Shown here piece after piece: positions 1 through 6,689 of a DNA stretch of 8,060 bases. The stretch is from Blastocatellia bacterium (GTDB lineage Bacteria > Acidobacteriota > Blastocatellia > Pyrinomonadales > Pyrinomonadaceae), in assembly GCA_003175865.1 (NCBI GenBank), contig PSRF01000436.1:1-8060 (forward strand), read 5' to 3'. The notes under the pieces were generated by a model, which saw only the letters and a list, made by a program, of their open reading frames with translations, was not told where the DNA came from and ran no database searches. The stretch's first letter is position 1, and every line of letters begins with the position of its first letter. The translations under genes were made by a program, and so were the position numbers.

Positions 1-1787
1 TGATTATTCGGCGAAGTGTTCAATATGTATTGGCGAAGAACGCACTTAGAATCCTGCTCGCTCTTCCAATCATCGGTCTTGTAGCCACTGTTGCCGCCCA
101 CCCCGAACGTCCTATCGCAGAAGTTCTGTTCCGCAACTCAGTTTATTTCTACCTGTTACTGGGTTTGGCGCTCGTACTCGGTTTGGTATTTCGGAAATCG
201 CTCACTGATTGGATCGATCGACGGTTCTTCCGTGAGTCTTATAATCAGGAAAAGATTTTGCGTGAGTTAATCGATGAAGTAAGAAAGCTCGCTGACATGT
301 CGCAGATATCGAGAATTGTCTGCGAGAAAGTCGACTCAGCACTGCATCCAAAGCACATCTATCTCTACTACAGCGACGAGGAACAGAAAGCATTATCGCT
401 TGGTTACTCTACTGAGGAACTCGGCAATCGACTTCAGATACCTCAGGAGTTTCAACTGCTTAAGTTTATGGAAATGCAGGATTCTGCTCAGGACTTTCCG
501 TTTCCTCCGAGAAACAAGTTACCAGATTTGGAAAAGGATTGGCTTGCGCAAATTGGTGCGAAACTCATAGTTCCGATGACTGGCACGAGCGGTCATCTGG
601 TTGGCCTATTTGTACTCGGTGAAAAACGATCTGAGATTCCGTATACGACTCGTGACCGTGAACTCCTTGAACGGCTTGCTGACGAAATAGCACTAGTGCA
701 TGAAAACGCTCACCTGAGACAGCGTTTCGCGCGCGGGCATAAACCGAGTGCGCGACCAGACGGACATGAACCCAATCTTCTGAAGGAGTGTCCGCGCTGT
801 GGCGCTTGCTACGACAACACAGTGAAAATTTGTCAAAAGGACTCGGTCGACCTGGTCCAATCACTGCCCGTCGAACATGTCATCGAGGATCGTTACCAAC
901 TGGATCGGCTCATAGGAAGAGGCGGTATGGGCTCAGTCTATGAAGTCATCGATCTGAGACTAAACCGTCATGTTGCGATCAAGATTTTGAAAGGTAGCAT
1001 GTTCGGGGATCGCGCTGCCCAAGTGCGGTTTGAGCATGAGGCTAAGATTTCGGCGCGTCTCAGCCATCCAAATATTATTACTGTTCACGACTACGGCGTG
1101 CTCGGGGAGACAGGTGCCTTTCTCGTGATGGAGTTAGCACGCGGGGAAACACTCCGTGGATTGCTACGACGTAAAGGCGTTCTCAAGCCGAAGGACGCAG
1201 CAAACCTGCTAAATCAAATCTTTGAGGGTCTGAAAGCTGCGCATGCGTTAGGAGTAATACACCGAGATCTGAAACCCGAAAATATTTTGGTCCTGGATTC
1301 GGATCTAGAAACTGCTCATGTGAAACTTCTCGATTTTGGCCTTGCAAAAGTCGTTTATACCGTCGCTCCAGATAGTCATAGCCCTACTGAACAAGGACCA
1401 CTGACAAGTGCCGGCACTGCACTAGGCACTTTCGGATACATGGCTCCTGAACAGTTAACCGGTGGAACGGTTAATGAACAAACCGACCTCTTCGCAGTCG
1501 GTCTCATACTGGCAGAAGTACTGACGGGTCACAGACCATTTGAAGGGTCGACGTATCAGGAAGTTCTTACAAAAGTTCTGCAGCTTCCTTATCATCTGCC
1601 AAACACCTCCGCGGGTGCAGCAGATCTTGATGTCGTACTGCAGGGATGTTTGGCGAAGGATCCAATGAGACGGTTTCAGTCTGCAGCCGAGGCGCAAGCT
1701 AAGATCATACCCGCGCTTCGAGCCTGTCATTCGCTGGTGGCAGCACCAGGCATTGATGATGCTGTCACTCAAAACTTGAAACACTGA
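1..1787 (+). CDS. Membrane-anchored GAF / zinc-ribbon Ser/Thr protein kinase, 5'-truncated by window edge
   Basis: Hanks-type Ser/Thr kinase expected to phosphorylate protein Ser/Thr from a membrane-bound sensor. The frame is open from base 3 and reads IIRRSVQYV before the TTG at 30. That segment belongs to the same membrane region, so the gene starts upstream and the TTG is not its start. Numbering from that TTG: two hydrophobic helices (about 5-22 and 37-55), a charged linker with a DRRFF motif, and a GAF-like region (about 75-225). A Cys cluster follows, C254-x2-C257-x2-C260-x7-C268, probably binding zinc. The kinase domain covers about 290-570: glycine loop GRGGMGSVY from G296, K318 in VAIK, HRD catalytic D413, N418, DFG at 435-437, APE at 472-474. 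All key catalytic residues are present, so it should be active. The kinase lies at the C-terminus behind the sensor, the reverse of PknB. The GAF ligand is unknown. Kinase call very sure; GAF call moderate. Confidence 0.94.
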   Translation, partial: IIRRSVQYVLAKNALRILLALPIIGLVATVAAHPERPIAEVLFRNSVYFYLLLGLALVLGLVFRKSLTDWIDRRFFRESYNQEKILRELIDEVRKLADMSQISRIVCEKVDSALHPKHIYLYYSDEEQKALSLGYSTEELGNRLQIPQEFQLLKFMEMQDSAQDFPFPPRNKLPDLEKDWLAQIGAKLIVPMTGTSGHLVGLFVLGEKRSEIPYTTRDRELLERLADEIALVHENAHLRQRFARGHKPSARPDGHEPNLLKECPRCGACYDNTVKICQKDSVDLVQSLPVEHVIEDRYQLDRLIGRGGMGSVYEVIDLRLNRHVAIKILKGSMFGDRAAQVRFEHEAKISARLSHPNIITVHDYGVLGETGAFLVMELARGETLRGLLRRKGVLKPKDAANLLNQIFEGLKAAHALGVIHRDLKPENILVLDSDLETAHVKLLDFGLAKVVYTVAPDSHSPTEQGPLTSAGTALGTFGYMAPEQLTGGTVNEQTDLFAVGLILAEVLTGHRPFEGSTYQEVLTKVLQLPYHLPNTSAGAADLDVVLQGCLAKDPMRRFQSAAEAQAKIIPALRACHSLVAAPGIDDAVTQNLKH

Positions 1788-1809
1788 TCAAGGTGAGAAA
1801 CTGACATAA

Positions 1810-1882
1810 GCCGCAGCTGAATTTCAGAAAATCTTGGACCATCGTGATTGAGTCGAAGAAGGAGTACGAGAAGGTGAAGTGA
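1810..1882 (+). pseudogene. Relic of the C-terminus of a TPR-type Ser/Thr kinase
   Basis: From 1810 one frame reads AAAEFQKILDHRD and then stops (1849-1851). The next frame, from 1850, reads ESKKEYEKVK and stops at 1880-1882. From memory, the first piece matches a conserved stretch near the end of many acidobacterial kinase-TPR proteins (A-A-x-E-F-Q-K-I-L-D-H). The second resembles their final residues (A-K-x-E-Y-x-K-L). In an intact protein some tens of residues separate the two. Here they are joined with a frame change, as an internal deletion would leave. A stop (1807-1809) lies just upstream, so nothing sizeable can be made. It lies between the end of the GAF kinase gene and the convergent methyltransferase gene. 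Chance similarity cannot be excluded without a search. Confidence 0.5.
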
Positions 1883-1900
1883 CAAAGTGAGTATCGAGCA

Positions 1901-2371
1901 CTACACCCATCGTCGAACATGTTGTTTATACTCACGAAACTCGCTTCCGAATTTTTCTTGCAACTGTCTTTCTTCCCTCCGGATTAGCAGGTCGATGAAT
2001 GGAAGGTGAATTGCCGTTAACGCCAGCATCGTTGGCGATCCGAGTAGCAGCCCCGCTCCGAAAAAACAGAACACGTTGCCACCCAGGTATAAAGGATTTC
2101 TTGAATAACGATATGGACCATCCGTGACGAGATCCGATTGAGGCTCGAGAGAAATGACCCGCATCTCGCGCGTGTAAAAGTGCGTGACAGCCCAGACGCG
2201 CAGAAGAAATCCAGCGGTGATCAGTAATACTCCAACACCCTTAAGTAGCGAGATATCGAGCGTCCGGAATCCGAGTGCTGTATCGATGAACGAAGCGAGG
2301 TAAGCGAGTGTGAGGCTCGCTAGTACAACTCCTAAGTTATGAAGGATGCTTTTAAGAAGATTGATTAGCAT
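1901..2371 (-). CDS. Isoprenylcysteine carboxyl methyltransferase-like (ICMT/PEMT family) membrane methyltransferase
   Basis: Small integral-membrane protein of 156 residues, the usual size for bacterial members. The family signature is clear: LVTDGPYRYSRNPLYLG at 81-97, then E133-E134 and the tail FGSEFREYKQHVRRW at 141-155. Together these form the AdoMet-binding region of ICMT/phospholipid methyltransferase-type enzymes. Hydrophobic segments lie at about 10-30, 43-62 and 97-127. The expected reaction is methyl transfer from AdoMet to a lipid-linked or hydrophobic acceptor in the membrane. Bacterial homologues rarely have a known substrate, and prenyl-cysteine is not implied. The ATG at 2371 starts a plausible first helix. 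A purine-rich GGGGAG (complement of 2385-2390) lies 13 nt upstream, a rather long spacing. The gene is convergent with the upstream kinase, divergent from trhA, and flanked by two apparent kinase relics on the opposite strand. Family call sure; substrate unknown. Confidence 0.9.
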   Translation of the reverse strand: MLINLLKSILHNLGVVLASLTLAYLASFIDTALGFRTLDISLLKGVGVLLITAGFLLRVWAVTHFYTREMRVISLEPQSDLVTDGPYRYSRNPLYLGGNVFCFFGAGLLLGSPTMLALTAIHLPFIDLLIRREERQLQEKFGSEFREYKQHVRRWV

Positions 2372-2400
2372 TCAGTATTGAGGACTCCCCGGGAGGCGTC

Positions 2401-2496
2401 TCTTTCTATGCACTGCTGGTTAAAGTTGATCTAGAGTTGGATATGGTGCGCTCGGATCCACGCTTTTCGGAAATCATGCACTCCGCGGGATACTGA
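2401..2496 (+). pseudogene. Relic of the C-terminus of a second TPR-type kinase/TPR protein (DPRF type)
   Basis: The plus frame from 2401 reads SFYALLVKVDLELDMVRSDPRF, given here only in part: KVDLELDMVRSDPRF, then SEIMHSAGY and a stop at 2494-2496. It aligns with the last residues of the intact TPR kinase further right in this window, which reads DVDPNMDELRNDPRF before its own end. Shared are the VD, the later D, R, and the DPRF block followed by a short tail. DPRF tails of this kind are typical of kinase-TPR proteins. No TPR or kinase coding sequence survives upstream, because the frame runs into the 5' end of the minus-strand methyltransferase gene. It is therefore a fragment and not a gene. 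The ending differs from that of the relic at 1810, so two ancestral copies are likely. Confidence 0.5.
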
Positions 2497-2559
2497 GGCG
2501 AGTGCCGAGAATCACATGGAACACCCCCTTTGATGGTCTGCGTAATGATCCGAGATAGG

Positions 2560-2588
2560 TTGACTTGGTACGGCGCATGGGACATAAA
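2560..2588 (+). promoter_or_regulatory. Candidate sigma70-type promoter for trhA and the downstream kinase
   Basis: TTGACT (2560-2565), 17 bp spacer, CATAAA (2583-2588). The -35 box matches the consensus at five of six positions and the -10 at four of six, with ideal spacing. It lies 56 bp before the trhA start and would give a leader of about 50 nt. No other strong candidate with both boxes was found in this divergent gap. Prediction from pattern only. Confidence 0.4.
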
Positions 2589-2631
2589 GCTTAATTTACC
2601 AAAAGTTGTAGCAAGCATTTCGCTTAACGTG

Positions 2632-2637
2632 TATAAC
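2632..2637 (+). promoter_or_regulatory. Possible -10 box placing transcription start at the trhA ATG (leaderless)
   Basis: TATAAC ends 7 nt before the ATG at 2645, the distance expected for a leaderless transcript. No Shine-Dalgarno sequence is visible before this ATG, which fits. There is no convincing -35 box at the matching distance (2609-2614 reads TAGCAA), so confidence is low. Confidence 0.22.
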
Positions 2638-2644
2638 ATCCTTC

Positions 2645-3316
2645 ATGGAATCCCCCGCACTCGAAATCAACCCACGCCGACCAATCCTCCGAACCATCTC
2701 CTTTGAGGAAGAGATTGCGAACAGCATCAGTCATGGGCTGGGCTTTCTGTTAGCGATCGGCTTTCTCAGCGTGCTGATGATTTCTGCGCTTCGAGGTGGT
2801 GGCACTCGTTTTCTCTTTGGTACGACCGTGTTTGGCGGAACGATGGTCATACTTTATCTCAGCTCCACGCTGTATCATTCGCTCACGCACGAAAGAGCCA
2901 AGCGCTTCTTTCGCCTGTTGGATCATAGTGCTATTTTCCTGCTCATCGCCGGTACGTACACTCCGTTTGCGTTGGGTGTCCTCCGTGGTCCGTGGGGCTC
3001 GACAATACTAGTGATTGTCTGGTTCCTCGCTGTAGTCGGAATAACGATGAAGGCCATAGTCGGCACGCATCATTCCTGGATCTCGATTGTTCTGTATCTC
3101 GTAATGGGTTGGCTGGCAATCGTTGCTGTCAAACCGATATTGACGCTCGTGCCATTACCGGGCGTCCTTTGGATATTGGCAGGTGGCATCGCTTACACCA
3201 GCGGTCTCGCATTTTTTGTGGCACCTCGGCTGCGCTATGGTCACTTTATTTGGCACCTGTTTGTGATTGCGGGTACAACTTGCCATTTCTTTGCAGTGCT
3301 GTGGTATTCAGCATGA
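2645..3316 (+). CDS. trhA: PAQR family / hemolysin III-type membrane homeostasis protein TrhA
   Basis: A 223-residue polytopic membrane protein of normal family length. Family landmarks are visible in order: E21-E23 followed by ANSISHGLG (25-33), SSTLYHS with H78, DHSAIFLLIAGTYTPF from D93, and H200-x3-H204 with H214 in the last helix. His/Asp residues at these places form the intramembrane metal site of PAQR proteins, related to the hydrolase fold of adiponectin receptors. About seven hydrophobic segments can be drawn. Family members annotated as hemolysin III are now thought to maintain membrane energetics or fluidity, and lytic activity is not implied. The N-terminus has a cytosolic-looking stretch of about 20 residues. 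The ATG at 2645 lacks a visible ribosome binding site. The stop lies 19 bp before the TPR kinase start, so the two are probably co-transcribed. Family call sure; exact activity inferred. Confidence 0.93.
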   Translation: MESPALEINPRRPILRTISFEEEIANSISHGLGFLLAIGFLSVLMISALRGGGTRFLFGTTVFGGTMVILYLSSTLYHSLTHERAKRFFRLLDHSAIFLLIAGTYTPFALGVLRGPWGSTILVIVWFLAVVGITMKAIVGTHHSWISIVLYLVMGWLAIVAVKPILTLVPLPGVLWILAGGIAYTSGLAFFVAPRLRYGHFIWHLFVIAGTTCHFFAVLWYSA

Positions 3317-3335
3317 ATAAGACCTGGTTTGAAGT

Positions 3336-5921
3336 ATGAGTCCAGAATCCCCCGCTAACAAAACCTTATCTCACTATCGCATCATCTCGAAGCTCGGATC
3401 AGGTGGAATGGGTGAGGTCTATCTGGCCCAGGACACGAAACTCGATCGTAGCGTCGCCATTAAATTCTTACATGATCAGCTGAGCAAAGATGAGGAAAAA
3501 CTGAACAGATTCATTCAAGAGGCGAAGGCAGCTTCGGCTCTTAATCATCCAAACATCCTGACGGTTTATGAGATCGGAGAGGCTGATGGCAAAAACTACA
3601 TCGCTACCGAGCTGATCGATGGCAAAACACTTCGCGAGCATCTCTCATATAGAGACCCACTGGCTCTCAATACGATCTTAAGAATTGGTATCCAGGTTGC
3701 AGAAGCGTTGTCCGCAGCACATCACGTGGGCATCATCCATCGCGACATCAAACCCGAAAACACCATGATCCGCACCGATGGTTACGTCAAAGTGTTGGAT
3801 TTTGGACTCGCGAAGTTGACGGAGAAAAGAAACGCGGAGACCGGAAAACACGGAGACGCGGAGACACGGGGAAGCGGCGATGAATGCGACACGTTAATCG
3901 CCGGGTCTCCCGGTCACCCGTCTCCTATGCATGCATCACCAGTTAACACAATCCCCGGCGTAATCATGGGTACCGCATCGTACATGTCACCTGAACAGGC
4001 GCGGGGTGTGGCAACCGATGCACGTACCGATCTGTGGAGTCTTGGTGTCGTTCTGTATGAAATGATCGCTCGACGAGTTCCCTTCTCCGGCGAAACGGTC
4101 AACCATACGATGGTTGCCATTCTCGAGAAAGAACCACTTGTACTTGAGAACGCGCCTCCAGAGTTGCAACGCATCGTTCGTAAGGCACTCACCAAAGACG
4201 TTGACATGCGTTATCAATCAGCGCGCGACTTGCTGATAGATTTGAAGAACCTGCGCAGGGACCTCGACATTCAAGGTGAGTTGGAGCGCTCGATAGTTCC
4301 TAATCGTGAACAACCGATTAGCGAGAACGTCACGCGCGTCTACGATGGCGTGACGAAAAGTGATCAAGTAAACGCTACAGCAGGCGTAACAACTTCATCA
4401 TCGAGTCTTGAATACGCAGTCACACAAGTAAAGACTCACAAGATTGCGGCGGTTGTGATTGCAGTGATTGCCGTTGGCGTTGTTTCCGCGGCGGGTTATC
4501 TTGCATTCGTCTCAAAAGGCAGTAGTAATAATCAAATCAACTCCATCGCGGTGTTACCTTTTGAAAACAGGGGTGGAAATCCAGATTCAGAATATCTCTC
4601 TGATGGTTTGACTGAATCTCTTATCTATCGTCTTTCTCAGTTACCGAATCTCAAAGTAAGTCCGACGGGTTCTGTGCTTCGTTACAAAGGAAAGGAAGTT
4701 GATGCACAGAAGATTGCGAAAGAGCTTGGCGTGAGTGCCGTCATGTCTGGGCGCATGTTGCAACGCGGCGATAGCTTAACGATCAGTGTTGAGTTGATCG
4801 ATGCAGTTAATAACAAAATTCTTTGGGGCGAACAATACGAACGGAAACTGTCAGACCTGCTTTCGACCCAACGAGAAATAGCGACCACGATCACTGACAA
4901 GTTGCAGCTGAAGTTGTCTGGTGAAGATGCGAAAGGTGTGAGTAAGAAGTACACAGACAACAGTGAGGCTTACCAACTGTATCTGAAAGGGCGTTTCTTT
5001 TGGAATAAGAGAACTGTCGATGGTCTGAAGCAAGCTGCTGTTTATTACAACCAGGCGATCGAAAAAGATCCCAACTTCGCCTTGGCCTATGCGAGCCTGG
5101 CTGAAACTTACGGTCTCTATCCAAACTACAGTGTTGCACTACCCAAAGACTCAATGCCTCAGGCGAAAGCCGCCGCACAGAAGGCACTCGAACTCGATGA
5201 GTCTCTGGCTGAGGCGCACGCAGCTCTCGGTCTCTATTTATCCAATTACGCGTGGGATGCGGTTGGCGCGGAAAAAGAGTTGCGACGCGCAATTGAGCTC
5301 AAACCAAACTACGCAACCGCACATCACTGGCTCGGCAATGTACCTCTAATCATCCAGAGGAAATTCGACGAAGCGATTGCGGAAGGCAAACGCGCCGAGG
5401 AATTGGATCCAACGTCGGCAATTATCAGTGCCGATGAAAGCTACAATCTCATTAATGCGCGCCGGTATGACGATGCGATTGCACAGTGTCAAAAAGCATT
5501 TAAGGTCGATCCAAACTTTTATTACACGCATTATCTTTTGGGTTGGGCCTATGGGTTGAAAGGCATACACCGGGAAGCGATCACGGCGCTGAGGAAATCG
5601 CTGGAGCTGAATTCCGACCCATTCGCAAAAGCTCTCTTGATAACGTCGCTGGTAAAGTCGGGCGATCGTGCCGAAGCGTTGAAATTACGCGACGAATTGA
5701 AGAAGGATTCCACGCTACGATACGTCCCAAGTTATTTTCTTGCGATAGCAGCGATCGCATTTGGGGACAAGGATGAAGCATTCGCACAGATGGAGAAGGA
5801 ACTAGCAGACCGCGGCGCCTACGCGTCCGGGTTGGACGTAGATCCAAACATGGATGAATTACGAAACGATCCGCGATTTCCAGTACTGCTCCAGAAGATT
5901 GAAAGTGGGAAACTGAATTAA
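3336..5921 (+). CDS. Ser/Thr protein kinase with TM helix, TolB-N/FlgO-like domain and TPR repeats
   Basis: Complete 861-residue kinase. The N-terminal kinase domain (about 14-310) has glycine loop GSGGMGEVY from G21, K43 in VAIK, E62, catalytic HRD D137 with K139 and N142, DFG 155-157 and SPE 218-220, so it should be active. One transmembrane helix lies at about 369-392. The C-terminal part is then periplasmic: a domain starting SIAVLPFENRGG (about 403-527) like those of TolB-N/FlgO-type proteins and CadC/adenylate-cyclase-like regulators, then several TPR units (about 545-790), ending in a DPRF tail. This is a common acidobacterial layout, in which the periplasmic TPR part may bind partners and signal to the cytoplasmic kinase. 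Oddity: about 60 residues separate DFG from SPE, including the low-complexity run at 162-205 encoded by a DNA repeat. Start ATG at 3336 chosen because the kinase domain begins soon after; ribosome binding site weak. Likely in an operon with trhA. Confidence 0.95.
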   Translation: MSPESPANKTLSHYRIISKLGSGGMGEVYLAQDTKLDRSVAIKFLHDQLSKDEEKLNRFIQEAKAASALNHPNILTVYEIGEADGKNYIATELIDGKTLREHLSYRDPLALNTILRIGIQVAEALSAAHHVGIIHRDIKPENTMIRTDGYVKVLDFGLAKLTEKRNAETGKHGDAETRGSGDECDTLIAGSPGHPSPMHASPVNTIPGVIMGTASYMSPEQARGVATDARTDLWSLGVVLYEMIARRVPFSGETVNHTMVAILEKEPLVLENAPPELQRIVRKALTKDVDMRYQSARDLLIDLKNLRRDLDIQGELERSIVPNREQPISENVTRVYDGVTKSDQVNATAGVTTSSSSLEYAVTQVKTHKIAAVVIAVIAVGVVSAAGYLAFVSKGSSNNQINSIAVLPFENRGGNPDSEYLSDGLTESLIYRLSQLPNLKVSPTGSVLRYKGKEVDAQKIAKELGVSAVMSGRMLQRGDSLTISVELIDAVNNKILWGEQYERKLSDLLSTQREIATTITDKLQLKLSGEDAKGVSKKYTDNSEAYQLYLKGRFFWNKRTVDGLKQAAVYYNQAIEKDPNFALAYASLAETYGLYPNYSVALPKDSMPQAKAAAQKALELDESLAEAHAALGLYLSNYAWDAVGAEKELRRAIELKPNYATAHHWLGNVPLIIQRKFDEAIAEGKRAEELDPTSAIISADESYNLINARRYDDAIAQCQKAFKVDPNFYYTHYLLGWAYGLKGIHREAITALRKSLELNSDPFAKALLITSLVKSGDRAEALKLRDELKKDSTLRYVPSYFLAIAAIAFGDKDEAFAQMEKELADRGAYASGLDVDPNMDELRNDPRFPVLLQKIESGKLN
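3832..3926 (+). repeat. Octamer tandem repeat inside an imperfect palindrome, within the TPR kinase gene
   Basis: Five 8-bp units run without gaps from 3832 to 3871: ACGCGGAG, ACCGGAAA, ACACGGAG, ACGCGGAG, ACACGGGG. The run continues into an imperfect inverted repeat. The left arm (about 3852-3881, GGAGACG ... CGGCGAT) pairs with the complement of the right arm (about 3897-3925, ATCGCCGG ... CGTCTCC), with a loop of about 15 nt. The whole is read through in frame by the kinase. It resembles dispersed short repeats found in intergenic DNA of other bacteria and is probably an insertion of such an element. Confidence 0.65.
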
Positions 5922-6020
5922 GGTCCAGCCACTTGAGTGTAATCTCCGCAGGGTGTTGCATAAACAACGGATACCAGTAGCTCGCACGGTGCACTCGTAG
6001 TAGCGACGCGCATAATTATT

Positions 6021-6037
6021 CACCGGCCAAGCCGGTG
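6021..6037 (+). terminator. Perfect hairpin after the TPR kinase gene, possible terminator or attenuator
   Basis: CACCGGC (6021-6027), loop CAA, GCCGGTG (6031-6037): a 7-bp GC-rich perfect stem. It is followed by a pyrimidine-rich but not pure T stretch (TATTCTTTCCT). It lies 100 bp after the kinase stop and 30 bp before the next start codon. It could end the trhA-kinase transcript, attenuate the next gene, or be a repetitive palindrome. Confidence 0.35.
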
Positions 6038-6067
6038 GTATTCTTTCCTGGCTAATACGGTAATTCA

Positions 6068-6688
6068 ATGCGTCTAGTTGTAATCACAAGTTCTTTCATT
6101 CTTGCGCTTTTAACCCCACTGCCGCAATACATTTCATCAGACACCTACACTCGTTACGAACTGCTTGCTCCAGAAACACATCAGTTCAAAATCTATTATG
6201 AAGTTACTGAGACACGCGTCGGGGCACGCTTTCACTTCAATCCAATTCGTGAAGGCAGTACGGCTAGTGACGAATCCGTGGTCGATCTTGCCACTGCAAA
6301 ACCACTGAAGTTCGAAGTAGTCACAGGGGCACAAGCAAAAGCGGATTCACCGAGCGAAAACTTCAGTGCAACTGGAAGTTTCATCAAGGTCTTCCTCGCT
6401 CATCCAGTCCCCGAACGTGGCGAGTATCGCTTGGCAATAATCAAAACCTACAAAGACGATAAGAGCTATTACACAGAAGGCGATCAAGTTGTGTTCAAGC
6501 GATCATTGGGAATTCCTCGCGATAGTGTAGTATTGCCCCCTGGCTATGAAGTGACATCGTGTTCAGTGGCAACGCAGGTGTTGTCTGAAAGTGATGGTCG
6601 TTTGAAGTTAGCGTTTGTGAATCCGGGGAGTGGTGGGCAGCTTGAAGTGACGATCAAAGCGAGGAGGCTGCCCGGGAAGAAGACCTGA
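6068..6688 (+). CDS. Exported protein of unknown function, first of a tandem paralog pair
   Basis: A 206-residue protein not assigned to a named family. The N-terminus looks like a signal peptide: basic Arg2, hydrophobic 3-17, then polar residues from about 20, with no lipobox Cys. The mature part is rich in alternating polar/hydrophobic strands and looks like one or two beta-sandwich domains. Landmarks shared with the downstream neighbour are YELLAPETHQF (30-40), FHFNPIREGS (55-64), K-x-E-V-V-x-G (81-87), TYKDDKSYY (128-136), VVLPPG (154-159), DGR (176-178), VNP (184-186) and a final ARR (198-200). No catalytic triad or metal motif is evident. It lies 146 bp after the TPR kinase, behind a hairpin, so it probably has its own transcript together with its paralog. 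No good ribosome binding site precedes the ATG. Gene reality is well supported by the conserved paralog. Confidence 0.82.
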   Translation: MRLVVITSSFILALLTPLPQYISSDTYTRYELLAPETHQFKIYYEVTETRVGARFHFNPIREGSTASDESVVDLATAKPLKFEVVTGAQAKADSPSENFSATGSFIKVFLAHPVPERGEYRLAIIKTYKDDKSYYTEGDQVVFKRSLGIPRDSVVLPPGYEVTSCSVATQVLSESDGRLKLAFVNPGSGGQLEVTIKARRLPGKKT

Positions 6689-6689
6689 G

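Noticed and set aside
30..32. TTG as the start codon of the GAF kinase
   Set aside because: The frame is open to the left edge, and the residues before it (IIRRSVQYV) fit the same membrane region, so the gene begins outside the window.
2383..2400. GC-rich near-palindrome before the methyltransferase gene
   Set aside because: The loop would be too small for a stable hairpin; the sequence is better explained as its purine-rich ribosome binding region.
2406..2639. 77-residue minus-strand ORF in the divergent gap
   Set aside because: No recognisable domain or ribosome binding site. It lies over the trhA promoter region and the plus-strand relic, so it is likely a chance ORF.
2992..3339. 115-residue plus-strand ORF overlapping trhA
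   Set aside because: Out-of-frame shadow; trhA has clear family motifs in the other frame.
2647..3356. GAATCCCCCGC shared by the first codons of trhA and the TPR kinase
   Set aside because: An 11-bp match in unrelated N-termini, read in the same codon phase only by chance; no extended similarity.
4891..5292. 133-residue minus-strand ORF inside the TPR kinase gene
   Set aside because: Arg/Pro/Ser-rich shadow of a well-supported gene with no family resemblance.
5581..5994. 137-residue minus-strand ORF over the end of the TPR kinase
   Set aside because: Shadow frame of the conserved DPRF-ending C-terminus; no domain.
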